Shown piece after piece: positions 44,936 through 56,996 of a stretch of DNA of 64,000 bases. The stretch's first letter is position 1. Each line of letters starts with the position of its first letter. Under the pieces are notes generated by a model that had not been told where the DNA came from, made no database searches, and saw only the letters and a list, made by a program, of their open reading frames with translations. The translations under genes and the position numbers were made by a program. Source of the DNA: Bathymodiolus brooksi (lineage: Eukaryota; Mollusca; Bivalvia; Mytilida; Modiolidae); contig OY804583.1 of assembly GCA_963680875.1 (NCBI GenBank), positions 32,849,331 through 32,913,330 of the forward strand, written 5' to 3'.

Positions 44936-46780
44936 TTGGAATAGGTATATACAGGTACTAAAATAGGTACAAGAAAACAATAGGTATATACAGGTACTAA
45001 GATAGGTACAAGAAAACAATAGGTATATACAGGTACTAAGATAGGTACAAGAAAACAATAGGTATATACAGGTACTAAAATAGGTACAAGAAAACAATAG
45101 GTATATACAGGTACTAAGATAGGTACAAAACAACAATAGGTATATACAGGTACTAAGATAGGTACAAGAAAACAATAGGTATATACAGGTACTGAAATAG
45201 GTACAAGCAAACAATAGGTATATAGAGGTACTAAGATAGGTACAAGAAAACAATAGGTATATACAGGTACTAAAATAGATACAAGAAAACAATAGGTATA
45301 TACAGGTACTAAGATAGGTACAAGAAAACAATAGGTATATACAGGTATTAAAATAGGTACAAGAAAACAATAGGTATATACAGGTACTAAGATAGGTACA
45401 AAACAACAATAGGTATATACAGGTACTAAGATAGGTACAAGAAAACAATAGGTATATACAGGTACTGAAATAGGTACAAGCAAACAATAGGTATATAGAG
45501 GTACTAAGATAGGTACAAGAAAACAATAGGTATATACAGGTACTAAAATAGATACAAGAAAACAATAGTTATATAGAGGTACTAAGATAGGTACAAGAAA
45601 ACAATAGGTATATACAGGTACTAAGATAGGTACAAGAAAACAATAGGTATATACAGGTACTAAGATAGGTACAAGAAAACAATAGGTATATACAGGTACT
45701 AAAATAGATACAAGAAAACAATAGGTATATAGAGGTACTAAGATAGGTACAAGAAAACAATAGCTATATAGAGGTACTAAAATAGGTACAAGAAAACAAT
45801 AGGTATTTACAGGTACTAAAATAGGTACAAGAAAACAATAGGTATATACAGGTACTGAAATAGGTACAAGAAAACAATAGGTATATACAGGTACTAAGAT
45901 AGGTACAAGAAAACAATAGCTATATAGAGGTACTAAAATAGGTACAAGAAAACAATAGGTATATAGAGGTACTAAAATAGGAACAAGAAAACAATAGGTA
46001 TATACAGGTACTAAAATAGGAACAAGAAAACAATAGGTATATACAGGTACGAGAATAGGTACAAGAAACCAATAGGTATATACAGGTACTAAAATAGGAA
46101 CAAGAAAACAATAGGTATATACAGGTACGAAAATAGGAACAAGAAAACAATAGGTATATACAGGTACTAAAATAGGAACAAGAAAACAATAGGTATATAC
46201 AGGTACTAAAATAGGTATAAGAAAACAATAGGTATATACAGGTACTAAGATAGGTACAAGAAAACAATAGGTATATACAGGTACTAAAATAGGTACAGAA
46301 AACAATAAGTATATACAGGTACTGAAATAGGTACAAGAAAACAATAGGTATATACAGGTACTGAAATAGGTATAAGAAAACAATAGGTATATACAGGTAC
46401 TGAAATAGGTATAAGAAAACAATAGGTAGATACAGGTACTGAAATAGGTACAAGAAAACAATAGGTAAAAAAGGTACTAAAATAGGTATAAGAAAACAAT
46501 AGGTATATACAGGTACTGAAATAGGTATAAGAAAACAATAGGTATATACAGGTACTGAAATAGGTACAAGACAACAATAGGTATATACAGGTACTGAAAT
46601 AGGTACAAGAAAACAATAGGTATATACAGGTACTAAAATAGATACAAGAAAACAATAGGTATATACAGGTACTAAGATAGGTATAAGAAAACAATATGTA
46701 TATACAGGTACTAAAATAGGTACAAGAAAACAATAGGTATATACAGGTACTAAAATAGGAACAAAAAACAATAGCATACA
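44936..46780. repeat. 39-bp minisatellite, about 47 units
   Basis: Complete array of the unit that begins the window. Variants differ by AAAATAGGTAC against AAGATAGGTAC, ACTGAAATAGG and CAAGCAAACAA. A block with the same variant order appears to repeat between about 45120 and 45560. One unit near 46470 is shortened. All three minus-strand frames are open over long stretches (one for 539 codons, repeating VPVYTYCFLVPIL), because 39 is a multiple of three and the unit contains no minus-strand stop in any frame. Confidence 0.96.
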
Positions 46781-46822
46781 CATACTGATCATCGGACGTT
46801 AAACAATCAATACATATATTTA

Positions 46823-46847
46823 CCCCCCCCCCCCCCCCCCCCCCCCC
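46823..46847. repeat. Poly-C tract, copy B
   Basis: Twenty-five C, against fifteen in copy A. Confidence 0.9.
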
Positions 46848-47100
46848 TTTTGCAGAACAATCCAGGAGATATAGAAATTTAATAGCATTTCACAGATATA
46901 GAACATCTGTTCTTACCCATTCATAGATTCGAGGTGCTAAAACAATTCAAATTCATATATTATTTAAATAACAGTATTAGATTGAAATATGACATAAACA
47001 CACATAGCTCAATTCTGCTCCTTTTCATTTTAGATTAATACATTGAAGAATTTGTCCTGGCGATAACACACCCAGGGAAAGTATGCAATGCGTATTGAAG

Positions 47101-47169
47101 GGTAGCGAGTTTCATACGCATGGTAGCGAGGTTTATGCGCAGGGTAGCGAGTTTGATACGCAGGGTAGT
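47101..47169. repeat. 21-bp tandem repeat, copy B
   Basis: Equivalent of 534-602, with a TTT to GTT change in the second unit. Flanking 46848-47100 and 47170-47457 hold no gene. Confidence 0.8.
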
Positions 47170-47457
47170 GGTTCAGGAATACATAAATAATGAGCAAATG
47201 AAATAAAAATTCTGCATATAATTCTATTTAAATGAACCCTACACTTGATTAAATATGATATATATGCCAGGTGTCGTATCACATAGAAGGTAGCTTATAA
47301 ATATATGCATATCCTAAATACGCTGTAACCAACAAAACAAAGAATCCTTAACACCTTAATCCACAGGGTAGGGATTAACGACTTCACAATAAATGTACTA
47401 AAGGTAGCAATCAAAGTGTACACAGAGTAATAAAACCATAATGATATACAATACATT

Positions 47458-47993
47458 CAGAGACATAGCATGATAAATCACTGTGATAGACGTATCACTC
47501 TTCTTAGTGATACTGATACAATGTAGTCAGAGACATAGGATGATAAATCACTGTGATAGACGTATCACTCTTCTTAGTGATACTGATACAATAGTCAGAG
47601 ACATACCGTGATAAATCACTGTGATAGACGTATCACTCTTCTTAGTGATACTGATACAATGTAGTCAGAGACATAGCATGATAAATCACTGTGATAGACG
47701 TATCACTCTTCTTAGTGATACTGATACAATGTAGTCAGAGACATAGCATGATAAATCACTGTGATAGACGTATCACTCTTCTTAGTGATACTGATACAAT
47801 GTAGTCAGAGACATAGGATGATAAATCACTGTGACAGACGTATCACTCTTCTTAGTGATACTGATACAATGTAGTCAGAGACATAGGATGATAAATCACT
47901 GTGATAGACGTATCACTCTTCTTAGTGATACTGATACAATACAGTCAGAGACATAGGGTGATAAATCACCGTGATAGACGTATCACTCTTCTT
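47458..47993. repeat. 70-bp satellite array, about 7.7 units, copy B
   Basis: Same unit as at 891-2130, with ten fewer copies. One unit lacks two bases near 47593. The two right-most diverged units are shared with copy A, so the length change occurred in the homogeneous part. Confidence 0.96.
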
Positions 47994-48628
47994 ATATATA
48001 TGACAGGTGAAAAACATAATGGTGTAAAACGGATTTTTCTCATCCCTTGTATAAAGTAGTACATTAACTTAGGTGGAAAATATTTTTTTTATCTTACCCC
48101 GGCTCCTTGGGTAAGACAAGCTACACGCCCTTATTCCCGCAAAATTGTTTTCCATTGTTGAATTAAACTGTCGATTTATAGATATGCATCCGTGTCTTGG
48201 CAGTATTTTAAATGTACTTCACAATCAAATATAATGTATTTTATAAATATATGATATATATCCTACTACAACAGCGATAAATACCTGTAAAAAGGTTATT
48301 TGACGTTTGTCAAAGGGAGGTAATTTTTTTTTTTTACGTTAGTTACTAACAAGGGAGAGCACTCTTTATGTTCTCAAAGTAAACAAATATTGACACGATA
48401 AAAAGAGTCAAACATCATAAAAGGTGCAGGAATGTTTGTTGTTGTAGAATCTATCACAAGTTGTTAACTTTATTATCTTGAACCCTTTTAAGGTAGCAAA
48501 ATAAAAATCTTGTTTTATTTTATTACGTGGCATTTTGGTCCTGTGATGCGGTTCACAAATTAATGCGTCAAACTACACAAAAAGTAAACAAACATTGACA
48601 CGGTAGAAAGTGGTGAGAAAAAGAGTCA

Positions 48629-48776
48629 AACACCGTGAAAGGTGCAAGATAGTAAAATCTGTGACACCTTCGGGTAAGATTTAAATCGTATCCGACTCGG
48701 ACATGCCTCGTCCGATACGATATAAATCGTACCCGCGGGTGTCACAGATTTTACTATATTGCACTTTCCTGGTGTT
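48629..48776. repeat. Long inverted repeat (hairpin), copy B
   Basis: Counterpart of 2765-2912 with only two or so base differences, at least one of them in the stem. Confidence 0.85.
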
Positions 48777-49405
48777 AGACCCTATATATCTTACATTAGA
48801 GGATATATAAATAATTTGTGTGGCTCCTTTGATAAAGGTCATCCCATTGCGAGACTTATATATTGTTTTTTGTTCTGGTGGCGATAGTGTTAACAATGTT
48901 AAAAGACCCGTTTATAAATTACCATATAACCTAGGTCGACCATATTATGCCAAAACGTCAGCCAGATATATATCACTGGCCGTGACCTCATTTTATGACT
49001 TTCTGATGTTGTAATTGTTATAGAGGATTCGTGATTGGGTCAATTTCTCCATTAATCATTACTATATAAATATAAATGGTTAGGGTTAAGGTGTTCAACG
49101 ACACTGTAAATAATATTTCAGCTATATCGTGGCGATCTGTTTTATTGGTGGAGTAAACCGGAGGACCCGGAGAAAACATGGGGATAGAGAGATCACATTC
49201 CTCTCTATAAAAATATGCTGATTGTTATTGCCACTTATGATAAATATAAGTTCAAATATATATGTAACGTTCTTTTTTACCTCCCAACCCCCTGTCCATT
49301 GTACTTAAATTTGGGTGCACGAAATGTGTCACATTCATTGGTATTCAGTATACTCTCATGTAGGAATAATTAATTCTTCTCACGGAAATGTTTGTGTTTC
49401 TTTAG

Positions 49406-49564
49406 ATGTGTTTTCTTGAGTGTACTAAAGGAGACAAAAATCCATCAAAGTATGTACTTGATTTTGGAGTTGACAATGCACTGATGTTCAGTGGATTTGA
49501 CGAGAAAATGTTCAAGTGTGGCGGGAAATATGTTTGGAGCAAAGCAGATTTGAGACTTGACTGA
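49406..49564 (+). CDS. Candidate orphan coding exon, copy B
   Basis: Base-for-base identical to 3542-3700, with the same acceptor-like TTCTTTAG. The protein family is unknown. Surrounding 48777-49405 and 49565-51374 show no other gene. Confidence 0.35.
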   Translation: MCFLECTKGDKNPSKYVLDFGVDNALMFSGFDEKMFKCGGKYVWSKADLRLD

Positions 49565-51374
49565 TGAATTACTAGATATCAGTGATTCGTCCATGTATCC
49601 ACTGTGCTTACTCTTATTGATACCAAGATTTATAAGATATTGAATGACTGACAGGGTGTAACCATGTTAACATTTTATTTTTCCGTCACCTAAGTGGTTT
49701 TGATCAGTTTATATAGTTTGAACTATAATGAATACTTGGAGGGCATATAAGAAATATTCTTACATCAACTATTTAATTCGTTTATTAATTTTTTTCAAGG
49801 TGTATGCATATATCATTGTGTATGTTCTAAACCGGTCGTATCTATGATTATATTCTAAGAATTGAAATCATAAATGTGGGAGGGGGGTAGAAGGGGTGTA
49901 GAGGTAAGCCAGTCACATCTCGAGTTGTTCTAAGCCAAACATAACTGCGGTTGTTTTAAATCAATCATAATATGGGATATTATAATCAAATTCAATCATA
50001 ATATGGGATATTATAATCAAATTCAATCATAATTTGGGGTCAAATCAACTATAACCGAGGATGTTCAAAGCTTGTCATAATATGAATGTTCTAATCCAAT
50101 CATAATTGAGAATTTTATAATTGATTATTGGGATTGCTGTTTATCACTAATGTTTTAATTCAACCAGAATAATCATTAAATTTATTGCTTAATTTGTACT
50201 GTAGTATACAAATCTGGCAGCTATTTTATATGTAAATGTAATATTATATTCACTAACTGATGTGTTAGATATGGTGTTATATGTTTAAGGCTACACGACA
50301 TTTTTGTTTACTTGTTAATATCAAATAAACAAAATACACACCACTTAATTTTATTATGCATATAACAGTGGTTAGCAAGTCGAGCAATGATGAAAATAAC
50401 GAAAACAAAGTAAATCGAACGAAAATATGAACTCTCTATGGATGTTCCAAAATGTTTACAATAACTATATAATTTATTTAAGGGGAGACATTGCACAACC
50501 AAGGGAAATAGCATTGAAAGAAACGTAATGTGTAAAACCACTTTTAACATTTTCTACTAAATTTGTGTTTTTTCGAGCCTACCTTGCTATGTTACTTTAG
50601 GTTTAACCTTTCCAAAACCATGTACTTTCTGAAACGTACATGATTCCTTTACGTTCTGTCAAAATATCAAGCCATTTTCTTAAAGTATTGCAGTGAAACA
50701 CCAGGCCATGGAAAACACCTACTCTAAAAATAGCTTTGTCATCACCCAGAAATTCAGTATTTATTGGTCATGTTTCACATCTTCCATAGAGGTATTAAAA
50801 TAAAACTAAATCCATCAAATTTGGGCTCAAACTAATCCTTATATTTTAATCTTAATTATCAATTTTAATTATTCCATTCCATTCAATATTTTGCACATTA
50901 CTACAAAGTGAAAGGAACTGTTTTTCTTTAAAAGGGACTACTTTGGTATATGTTCTAAGTTCCGATTGGTTGAATTAGTGGTTTGACACCTACAATTGAT
51001 ATCTACATTTTTATTACTATCATCTGGTCGATACTAATTTTTCTTCTGTTCCTGGTGGACTATTACGTCCCGTCGATATCACCCGCCTGGTAGCAAGTGT
51101 TAGTTAGTGACTAATTCTTCAATTGTATTATGGCGAGAACAAGTTACATTTCAATTTAAAGAAATTATTATTATGTCCGCTTTGCACTAAGCCAATACTC
51201 TTAGTTGGATTTTTCAGTGCTAGCATACTGAAACGCCAATCCGCTATTAGACATGTCGCTCCACCTGAACATATTATTCTGATTCCGTGCCAACCAGTCA
51301 TTGCTCGTATTCCTTAATGCTGATTGCTTAGTGGAGAAGCAACACATACTAATTCTATAGTATTTGGTTTTGAC

Positions 51375-51456
51375 TCAACCAGGGTTTGAAACAAATGTCT
51401 ACTGCACTTGAGGCGATCACACTAACCATTACCCTACCGATTGAGTTATTAAATCT
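51375..51456 (-). repeat. tRNA-derived SINE head, copy B
   Basis: Counterpart of 5511-5592. Several substitutions (for example AACCATTACCC against ATCATTATCC) fall inside it. Confidence 0.45.
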
Positions 51457-52359
51457 TTCATAAAGCCTTCATAAACGCATGAAATAATTATAATATACTT
51501 TTAAGTTATGCACAATGTACTTGAACCAAATGAATAGTAAAAACAATTAAATTTAATATCTTCAGTATTAAATTGATTTATTTTCTTGAAATGTTAATTC
51601 CATGTTTTATAGCACGAATTTGTTAATCCATAATTTAAAGAAAGCCATTACAGGTATCTTTTCTGTACACGTATTCAAGTGTGCCTGAAAGAGAATGCTT
51701 TGCATGCTTCTATCGTGCGAAGTTTTAATATAAAGTGTATGGAAATAAGTTATATTTGCACACAACATTTTTGGAACGACACCAGTACACTACAAATCGG
51801 ATTAACAAGGAAAAGTTCTCAACTGCTAAGATAAGTATATTTTATTCATGCCGTTTTTTTTTCTTTTCGGTTCAAATTTTTTTCCTTATGTTTGTTTGCG
51901 TTAAATATTGGAAAAAACAATTATATTTTGTTTTAAAGAGGCTTCTAATATTTCTAATTTAAAAGCATGTGTAGGAAATTAATGTTTGTGTTAATTTAGA
52001 AGGAATTTTAACAATTCTGATAGCTGTTTTAATCAATTTAATTCAAAGAAGCATTCCTTGGAGATGGAATGGTATAAATTGTAAGTATATACAATATACA
52101 TGCTTACAAGTGTGTTAATTATTTTCGTAAAGGTTATATTTTAGTTTTCAATAAGGAATTGGTTAACTTCAGTCGTTCTAGTTCCTTATTTTTGCACGTG
52201 TACTACTTATAAGTCTATATTATTTTCAAACATTTTCTTCAAAATTAGTTTAAACCTCAGAAAATACTTGCCTTATTTAAATTTACATGTACATAGGTAA
52301 ATTATGTGCAATAGAATATTATTATCAAGTACAGATACATAATATTTAAGGTAGATCTC

Positions 52360-52480
52360 GGACAACTATATTATCACCGCTGCAGACCGAGTTCGAGCCC
52401 CGCTTTATAAGCTTTCAAAAATGGTGCACTCGACTCGTATGTGATAAGTTTACCAGTTACTTGTAAAGTCGGTGATTCTT
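52360..52480 (+). repeat. SINE fragment within the retrotransposon 5' region
   Basis: GAGTTCGAGCCCCGC (B-box-like) is followed by GGTGCACTCGACTCGTATGTG, which aligns with the body of the SINE at 21846-22071. The A-box half is poorly preserved. Confidence 0.5.
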
Positions 52481-52610
52481 TTAACAAAGGATATTAATTT
52501 ACATGCACATATATATACATAATTAATACTAATTTAATTTTAATTTACATGTACATATGTAAACTTAATAAATTCATATGCTAATATACTAATTCGATCT
52601 TAAATTATAC

Positions 52611-53729
52611 ATGCCTAGGGCTCGACAAGTAAGAAGACCCATTAATGAAAACGGGTTAGCATATCGACAACGATTAAGGAACAGAAACCCCCAAGAAGCA
52701 GTTGAAGTTAATGAAAACATCAATCGGTGAAGGCGACGTCGACAGGGACAGGAACTACCACAAGAACAACGCAATGAACAGGAACAATAAATTCAACAAC
52801 ATTTACAGCAACGACAACCAGAGATACAACAAGATCACCAGATACAAGATCCCATTCCAGCAGTACGAGAGCTGCAAGACGTTCAGCGACAAGTTCTGCA
52901 GCCACAAGGTCCTCGGGCAGTCCAAACCGGTTCAAATATTGTAAATGGTGAGGAACTTTTAAATTTAGCACCTTCTCATGTTAATCTAGATCCGTTATTA
53001 ATGCCCTTTTCTAATGAATTAGACATTTTTGTTAGTCAAAACACCAAAGAAAAAATTTGGAACATGGGTTATATTGATTTAGCTATTTTACTTAGAAATA
53101 ATGTTACTGTTCCTAATGAAATGCAAAATTGCATCAGTGTTGATAATGGTCGTTTGGTCATTCAGCAGATGAACAAAGTTGTTAAAGCTAAACACAATGA
53201 AAACATAGATTCATGGACAGATGCCTTTTTGAATTATGCCAAAATATTGGTAGAAAACCACACTACCATGGCATCCGAATTGTTTACTTATATGTCAATT
53301 ATAAGAGGTGCCTTGGCGGATGCTACTTTTGATAGAGTATACATGTATGATCAACAATTTAGGCTACGCAAATCCTTAAATCCAACTCGTCCATGGTCAC
53401 AAGTAGATGGCGTGTTATGGTTGAGATTTATAGCCAAGGGTGCTTCAGGAATACAAAATGTTAATAGTTACAACAATCCTCAACAAAGAAAATGCTATGA
53501 TTTTAATTTCAAAAGAGGCTGTTTTCGAAATAATTGCACTTATTTACATTCTTGCTTAAAATGTGGTGGCATGCATTCAGCTTCGTCTTGTTTTCAATTT
53601 ACAAAAAATACGGTAAAAACCTTTGTAAACAATCGCAAAAGTGTTCAGAAATTTAACACGCCAAATGTATATGTTCCAAAGTTCAATATGAGACCACCTC
53701 TACTAGGTAATAATCCAAACTTAAAATAA
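52611..53729 (+). pseudogene. gag-like ORF with zinc fingers, two in-frame stops
   Basis: The frame begins MPRARQVRRPINENGL at 52611 and includes a Gln-rich region. TGA at 52728-52730 follows a CGG codon and TAA at 52788-52790 sits in a run of CAA codons. The second, and perhaps the first, would arise from a C to T change. From 52791 the frame is open to 53729. Near the C-terminus a C-x8-C-x4-C-x3-H finger (CYDFNFKRGCFRNNCTYLH) is followed directly by C-x2-C-x3-H-x4-C, the nucleic-acid binding arrangement of gag proteins in this group. Antisense frames of the region are shadows. Confidence 0.8.
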
Positions 53730-53747
53730 ATTAAATCTTATTTTCAG

Positions 53748-55382
53748 AAAAAGACCGATACAATGTTTGGAGATTAGGTTATTCGCCCATTAATATAGCT
53801 GCTTTAAAAGAATCCTTAAATAATTATCCTAAAAAAGACATAGCAGGACAGTTAATTGAAAATTAATTATCATGGTCCAAGGTTGCCAGTTGAAACAAAA
53901 AATTTGAAATCGGTTCTAGAAAATCCTCATATCGCATTAGAAAAGGTTGAAAATGAAATTCAGTTAGGAAGAATTGCAGGTCCATTTCAATACAGCCCAA
54001 TATCTAACTTGAGATGTTCCCCTATTGGTGTTATTCCAAAAGAGACTTCAGGTTGGCGATTGATAACACATTTGTCCTACCCGACTTTTGGTAGTGTTAA
54101 TGATTTTATAGATGAGAAATTTACTTCAGTACAATACTCTTTATTTGATAATGCGGTTTCCATAGTTAGGAATTTAGGTAGAGGGGCATTGATAGGAAAG
54201 AAAGATATTAAATCGGCATTTAGACTTTTACCTATTTACCCAGGAGACTTTGATCTTCTAGGTTTCAAAATTGGTTCTAATTATTATATAGATAAATGTT
54301 TACCAATGGGTTGTTCTATTTCATGCTCAACATTTGAACATTTCTCAACATTTATACACTGGTTCGTTAGTCAAGAACATGGTTCACAAAATTTGGATCA
54401 TTATTTAGATGATTTCTTTTTCGCTGGAGAATCCAACACTGACAATTGTAAAATATTAATGAAAACATTTGATCATGTTTGTGAACGCTTCGGAGTTCCT
54501 ATTGCGAAAGAAAAAACTGAAGGTCCAATGACAAAAATGGAATATTTAGGCCTTACTTTGGATACGATTGAAATGTGCATACAGATCCCGGACAATAAAG
54601 TCCAGGAATTGTTAAAACAAATCAATCTCATTGCTTTTTCCAAGAAGGTTACTTTAAAACAGTTACAATCGTTGTGTGGTATTCTGGCATTTTGTTCAAG
54701 AGCTCTTCCGGCTGGAAGGACATTTAGCAGAACATTGTACATGGCAACAGCGAAAGCATCAAAACCTTATCATTATATAAGGGTATCAAGAAAAATGTTT
54801 GATGATTTAATGGTTTGGAAAATGTTTCTGGAAAACTTTAATGGGGTGTCTTATATTCTAGATAAAGATTGGGTTTCAAATGTTGACTTGCAATTATTTA
54901 CTGACAGTGCCGGAGGAGGCAGTACGCCGCTTACATGTCAGAATGGCTGTGGTGTCTTTTTTATGGGCAAATGGTGTTATTTTCAATGGCCAAAGAAATG
55001 GCATAATTCAGATATTTTAGGAGACATGACATTTTTAGAAATGTTACCGATTTCTTTAGCAATTTGTTTATGGCATAAAGAATTTCACAAAAAGAAAATG
55101 TTGTTTCATGTTGATAATATGGCTGTCGTTTCCATTCTAAATTCTATGTCAACAAAGTCTGATAGAGTTTTAAAGGCCCTGAGATTTATTGTCTATCTGT
55201 CACTTATTGAAAATTTTCATTTAAAAGCAAAATATATCAATACTGCTTTCAATTCAATAGCTGATGCATTATCTCGTGCTCAATTTCAGAAATTCAAAGA
55301 ACTAGCTCCTCATGCGGATTCTTCACCGACGATGGTTCCATGCGAGTTTTTGATATGTTTGAACGACAATATAAAAGTTTAA
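53748..55382 (+). pseudogene. Reverse transcriptase-RNase H, N-terminal lesion
   Basis: An acceptor-like TTATTTTCAG precedes codons for YNVWRLGYSPIN. That frame ends in TAA near 53865, and the main frame (508 codons, open from 53856) starts at GPRLPVETKN, so a short deletion or frameshift separates them. RT landmarks by residue of the main frame are D117 in KKDIKSAF, LPMGCSISCSTF at 149-160 and the catalytic YLDD at 183-186. RNase H acidic residues are D350 (TDSAGG), E395 (LEML), D420 (HVDNMAVV) and D470 (IADALSR). The catalytic core is therefore complete. No ATG starts the main frame; its first codon after the stop is TTG. Confidence 0.88.
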
Positions 55383-55402
55383 TAGAAAACTCCATTTAAA
55401 AA

Positions 55403-56248
55403 AATTCATGGAAAGTGTATGAATCGGCTGTAGCCTCATTCGAAAATTTTAGAATATATTATAATCTTTCGAATATTTGGCCAGTACCGTTATCAGACAG
55501 TCAATTTCATTGCTTATTTAGAAAAAATGAATTACAAGGCATCAACAGCAAAGTCATATATATCTGGTTTGAGTTTCAAAATGAAAGTGATGGCTATCCA
55601 AGATACAACTAAATCATTTGTTATTACAAAGATGTTGTGTGGGATGGAGAGAAAGCACAAAAGGGTTAATGCTAGAAAGCCCATTACTTTTGAAATTTTG
55701 AAAAGATTATCAACGTCTTGTTACACGTTTGCAATTCTTACTATGAAGCAACACTTTTTGCTGCTTGCTTTTCAGTAGCATTTTTTGGTTTTTTGAGGGT
55801 AGGTGAATTTGCACTATCCCAAAATTCAGAGAGACACATGTTAAGAATCGAAGATATTTCGTTAGAATTTGGAGGTGAAACAGTTATTTTGAATATCCCC
55901 TCTTCAAAAACCGATCAGTTGGCTAATACAACTAAATTGGTGATTAATTCCTGCAACAACAGGGTTATTTGTCCAGTTAAAAATATGATAAATTTTTTGA
56001 ATGCAAGACCAAAGGTACAAGGAGCTTTATTTTGTCATTTAAACCATAAATATTTAACACGTTACCAGGTTGTATCAGTTTTGAAAAACGCTTTAAAGTT
56101 TCTGAAGTTAAATCCAAATGATTTTAATACACATTCATTCAGAATAGGTGCGGCTACTTCTTTTTCTGTTTTGGGCAAGTCCGATGATGAAATAAAAAAG
56201 CTAGGTAGGTGGAAATCGTCGGCATTTAGCAATTACATTAGAATGTGA
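55403..56248 (+). pseudogene. Tyrosine recombinase, two frameshifts
   Basis: The N-terminal (SAM-like, core-binding) part is spread over two frames with changes near 55530 and 55740. The catalytic part from 55718 is open for 176 codons. The catalytic residues are all visible: R27 in GFLRVGEF, K64 in SSKTDQ, H139 and R142 in HSFR, W165 in LGRW and Y173 in SNYIR. It would resolve and integrate a circular cDNA intermediate. The frame ends at TGA three residues after the tyrosine. If the frameshifts are real, the enzyme is not made from this copy. Confidence 0.88.
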
Positions 56249-56279
56249 TAATTTAATAGGTTTTGAATAATTATACTGA

Positions 56280-56813
56280 AAAATTTCAGGTCTATTTAGG
56301 AGAAATATATGGATAATCGGGTCATCAATCATTGCAAAGGCGGAGAAACATACAACCCAAAGACCGACGGGAAAAAATCTTGGTTTGGACAAGAATGGTT
56401 TTAATGTGGTATGGGCTGGTTTACATGGAATGAAAATTTCAGCTTTAGTACCTTTGGTGCAAGCGATGGTTAATTGTTTCGGCTTGCCTCATGCTTTAGT
56501 GATCCATTGCGGGGGTAACGACATTGGTATGGGTTCCATTAGGGAAGTATTAAAACATTTAATTTATGCAACTTTTATTGTCGGCAAGATGTTGCCAAAT
56601 TCTCTGCTGATCTACTCCCAGATATTACCTCGTACAAAATGGAGATATAATTCAAATTTAAAAGCAATGGAACGGGCTAGGAAGAGAATAAATAGAGGAA
56701 TAAGAACCTACTATTACAAAAGTAACGCTAAAGTGATAACACACGCCGACTTACAAGATGGACATAAAGCTCTATATGCAGATGATGGTGTACACTTTTT
56801 TGGGAAATGACAT
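56280..56813 (+). CDS. SGNH/GDSL-type hydrolase domain of the retrotransposon
   Basis: The frame is open from 56280, but the first ATG is at 56385. The codons before that ATG encode IWIIGSSIIAKAEKH, which supplies the block I nucleophile Ser, so translation must begin upstream or by splicing at TTTCAG (56284-56289). Later blocks, numbered from the ATG, are G12 in WAGLHG (block II), GGND at 43-46 (block III) and D134-G-V-H137 (block V). All catalytic blocks are present, unlike the broken upstream ORFs. Such domains occur in some Ngaro and CR1 elements; the role is unknown, with lipid or ester hydrolysis a guess. Copy length is about 177 codons. Confidence 0.8.
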
Positions 56814-56956
56814 TTTCATTAATGCAATTCAATGTGGTCTTGAGCAATTTGCTTTACCTTGTTAACGTAATTTTATGAATATTGCTTGTGTTGTTATTTT
56901 GCAATAATTACATGTTTAACTAACTTTGGCTGATTAGATTCGTCGATAAATTTTGT

Positions 56957-56996
56957 TTTGGCGGATTAGCATAAAATGTTTATGCTAATTTGGCGG
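56957..56996. repeat. 11-bp palindrome in the retrotransposon 3' region
   Basis: ATTAGCATAAA (56965-56975) and TTTATGCTAAT (56979-56989) pair perfectly around ATG. TTGGCGG flanks both sides in direct orientation. It could be a recombinase-related or RNA structural site. Confidence 0.6.

Noticed and set aside
44842..46461. 539-codon minus-strand open frame
   Set aside because: It is the 39-bp minisatellite read in frame. The other two minus-strand frames are also open for long stretches, so the absence of stops reflects the unit and not a protein.
52720..52971. 83-codon minus-strand frame and 80-codon plus-strand frame near 52702
   Set aside because: Both are alternative frames over the Gln-rich gag N-terminus, whose own frame continues into the zinc-finger region.
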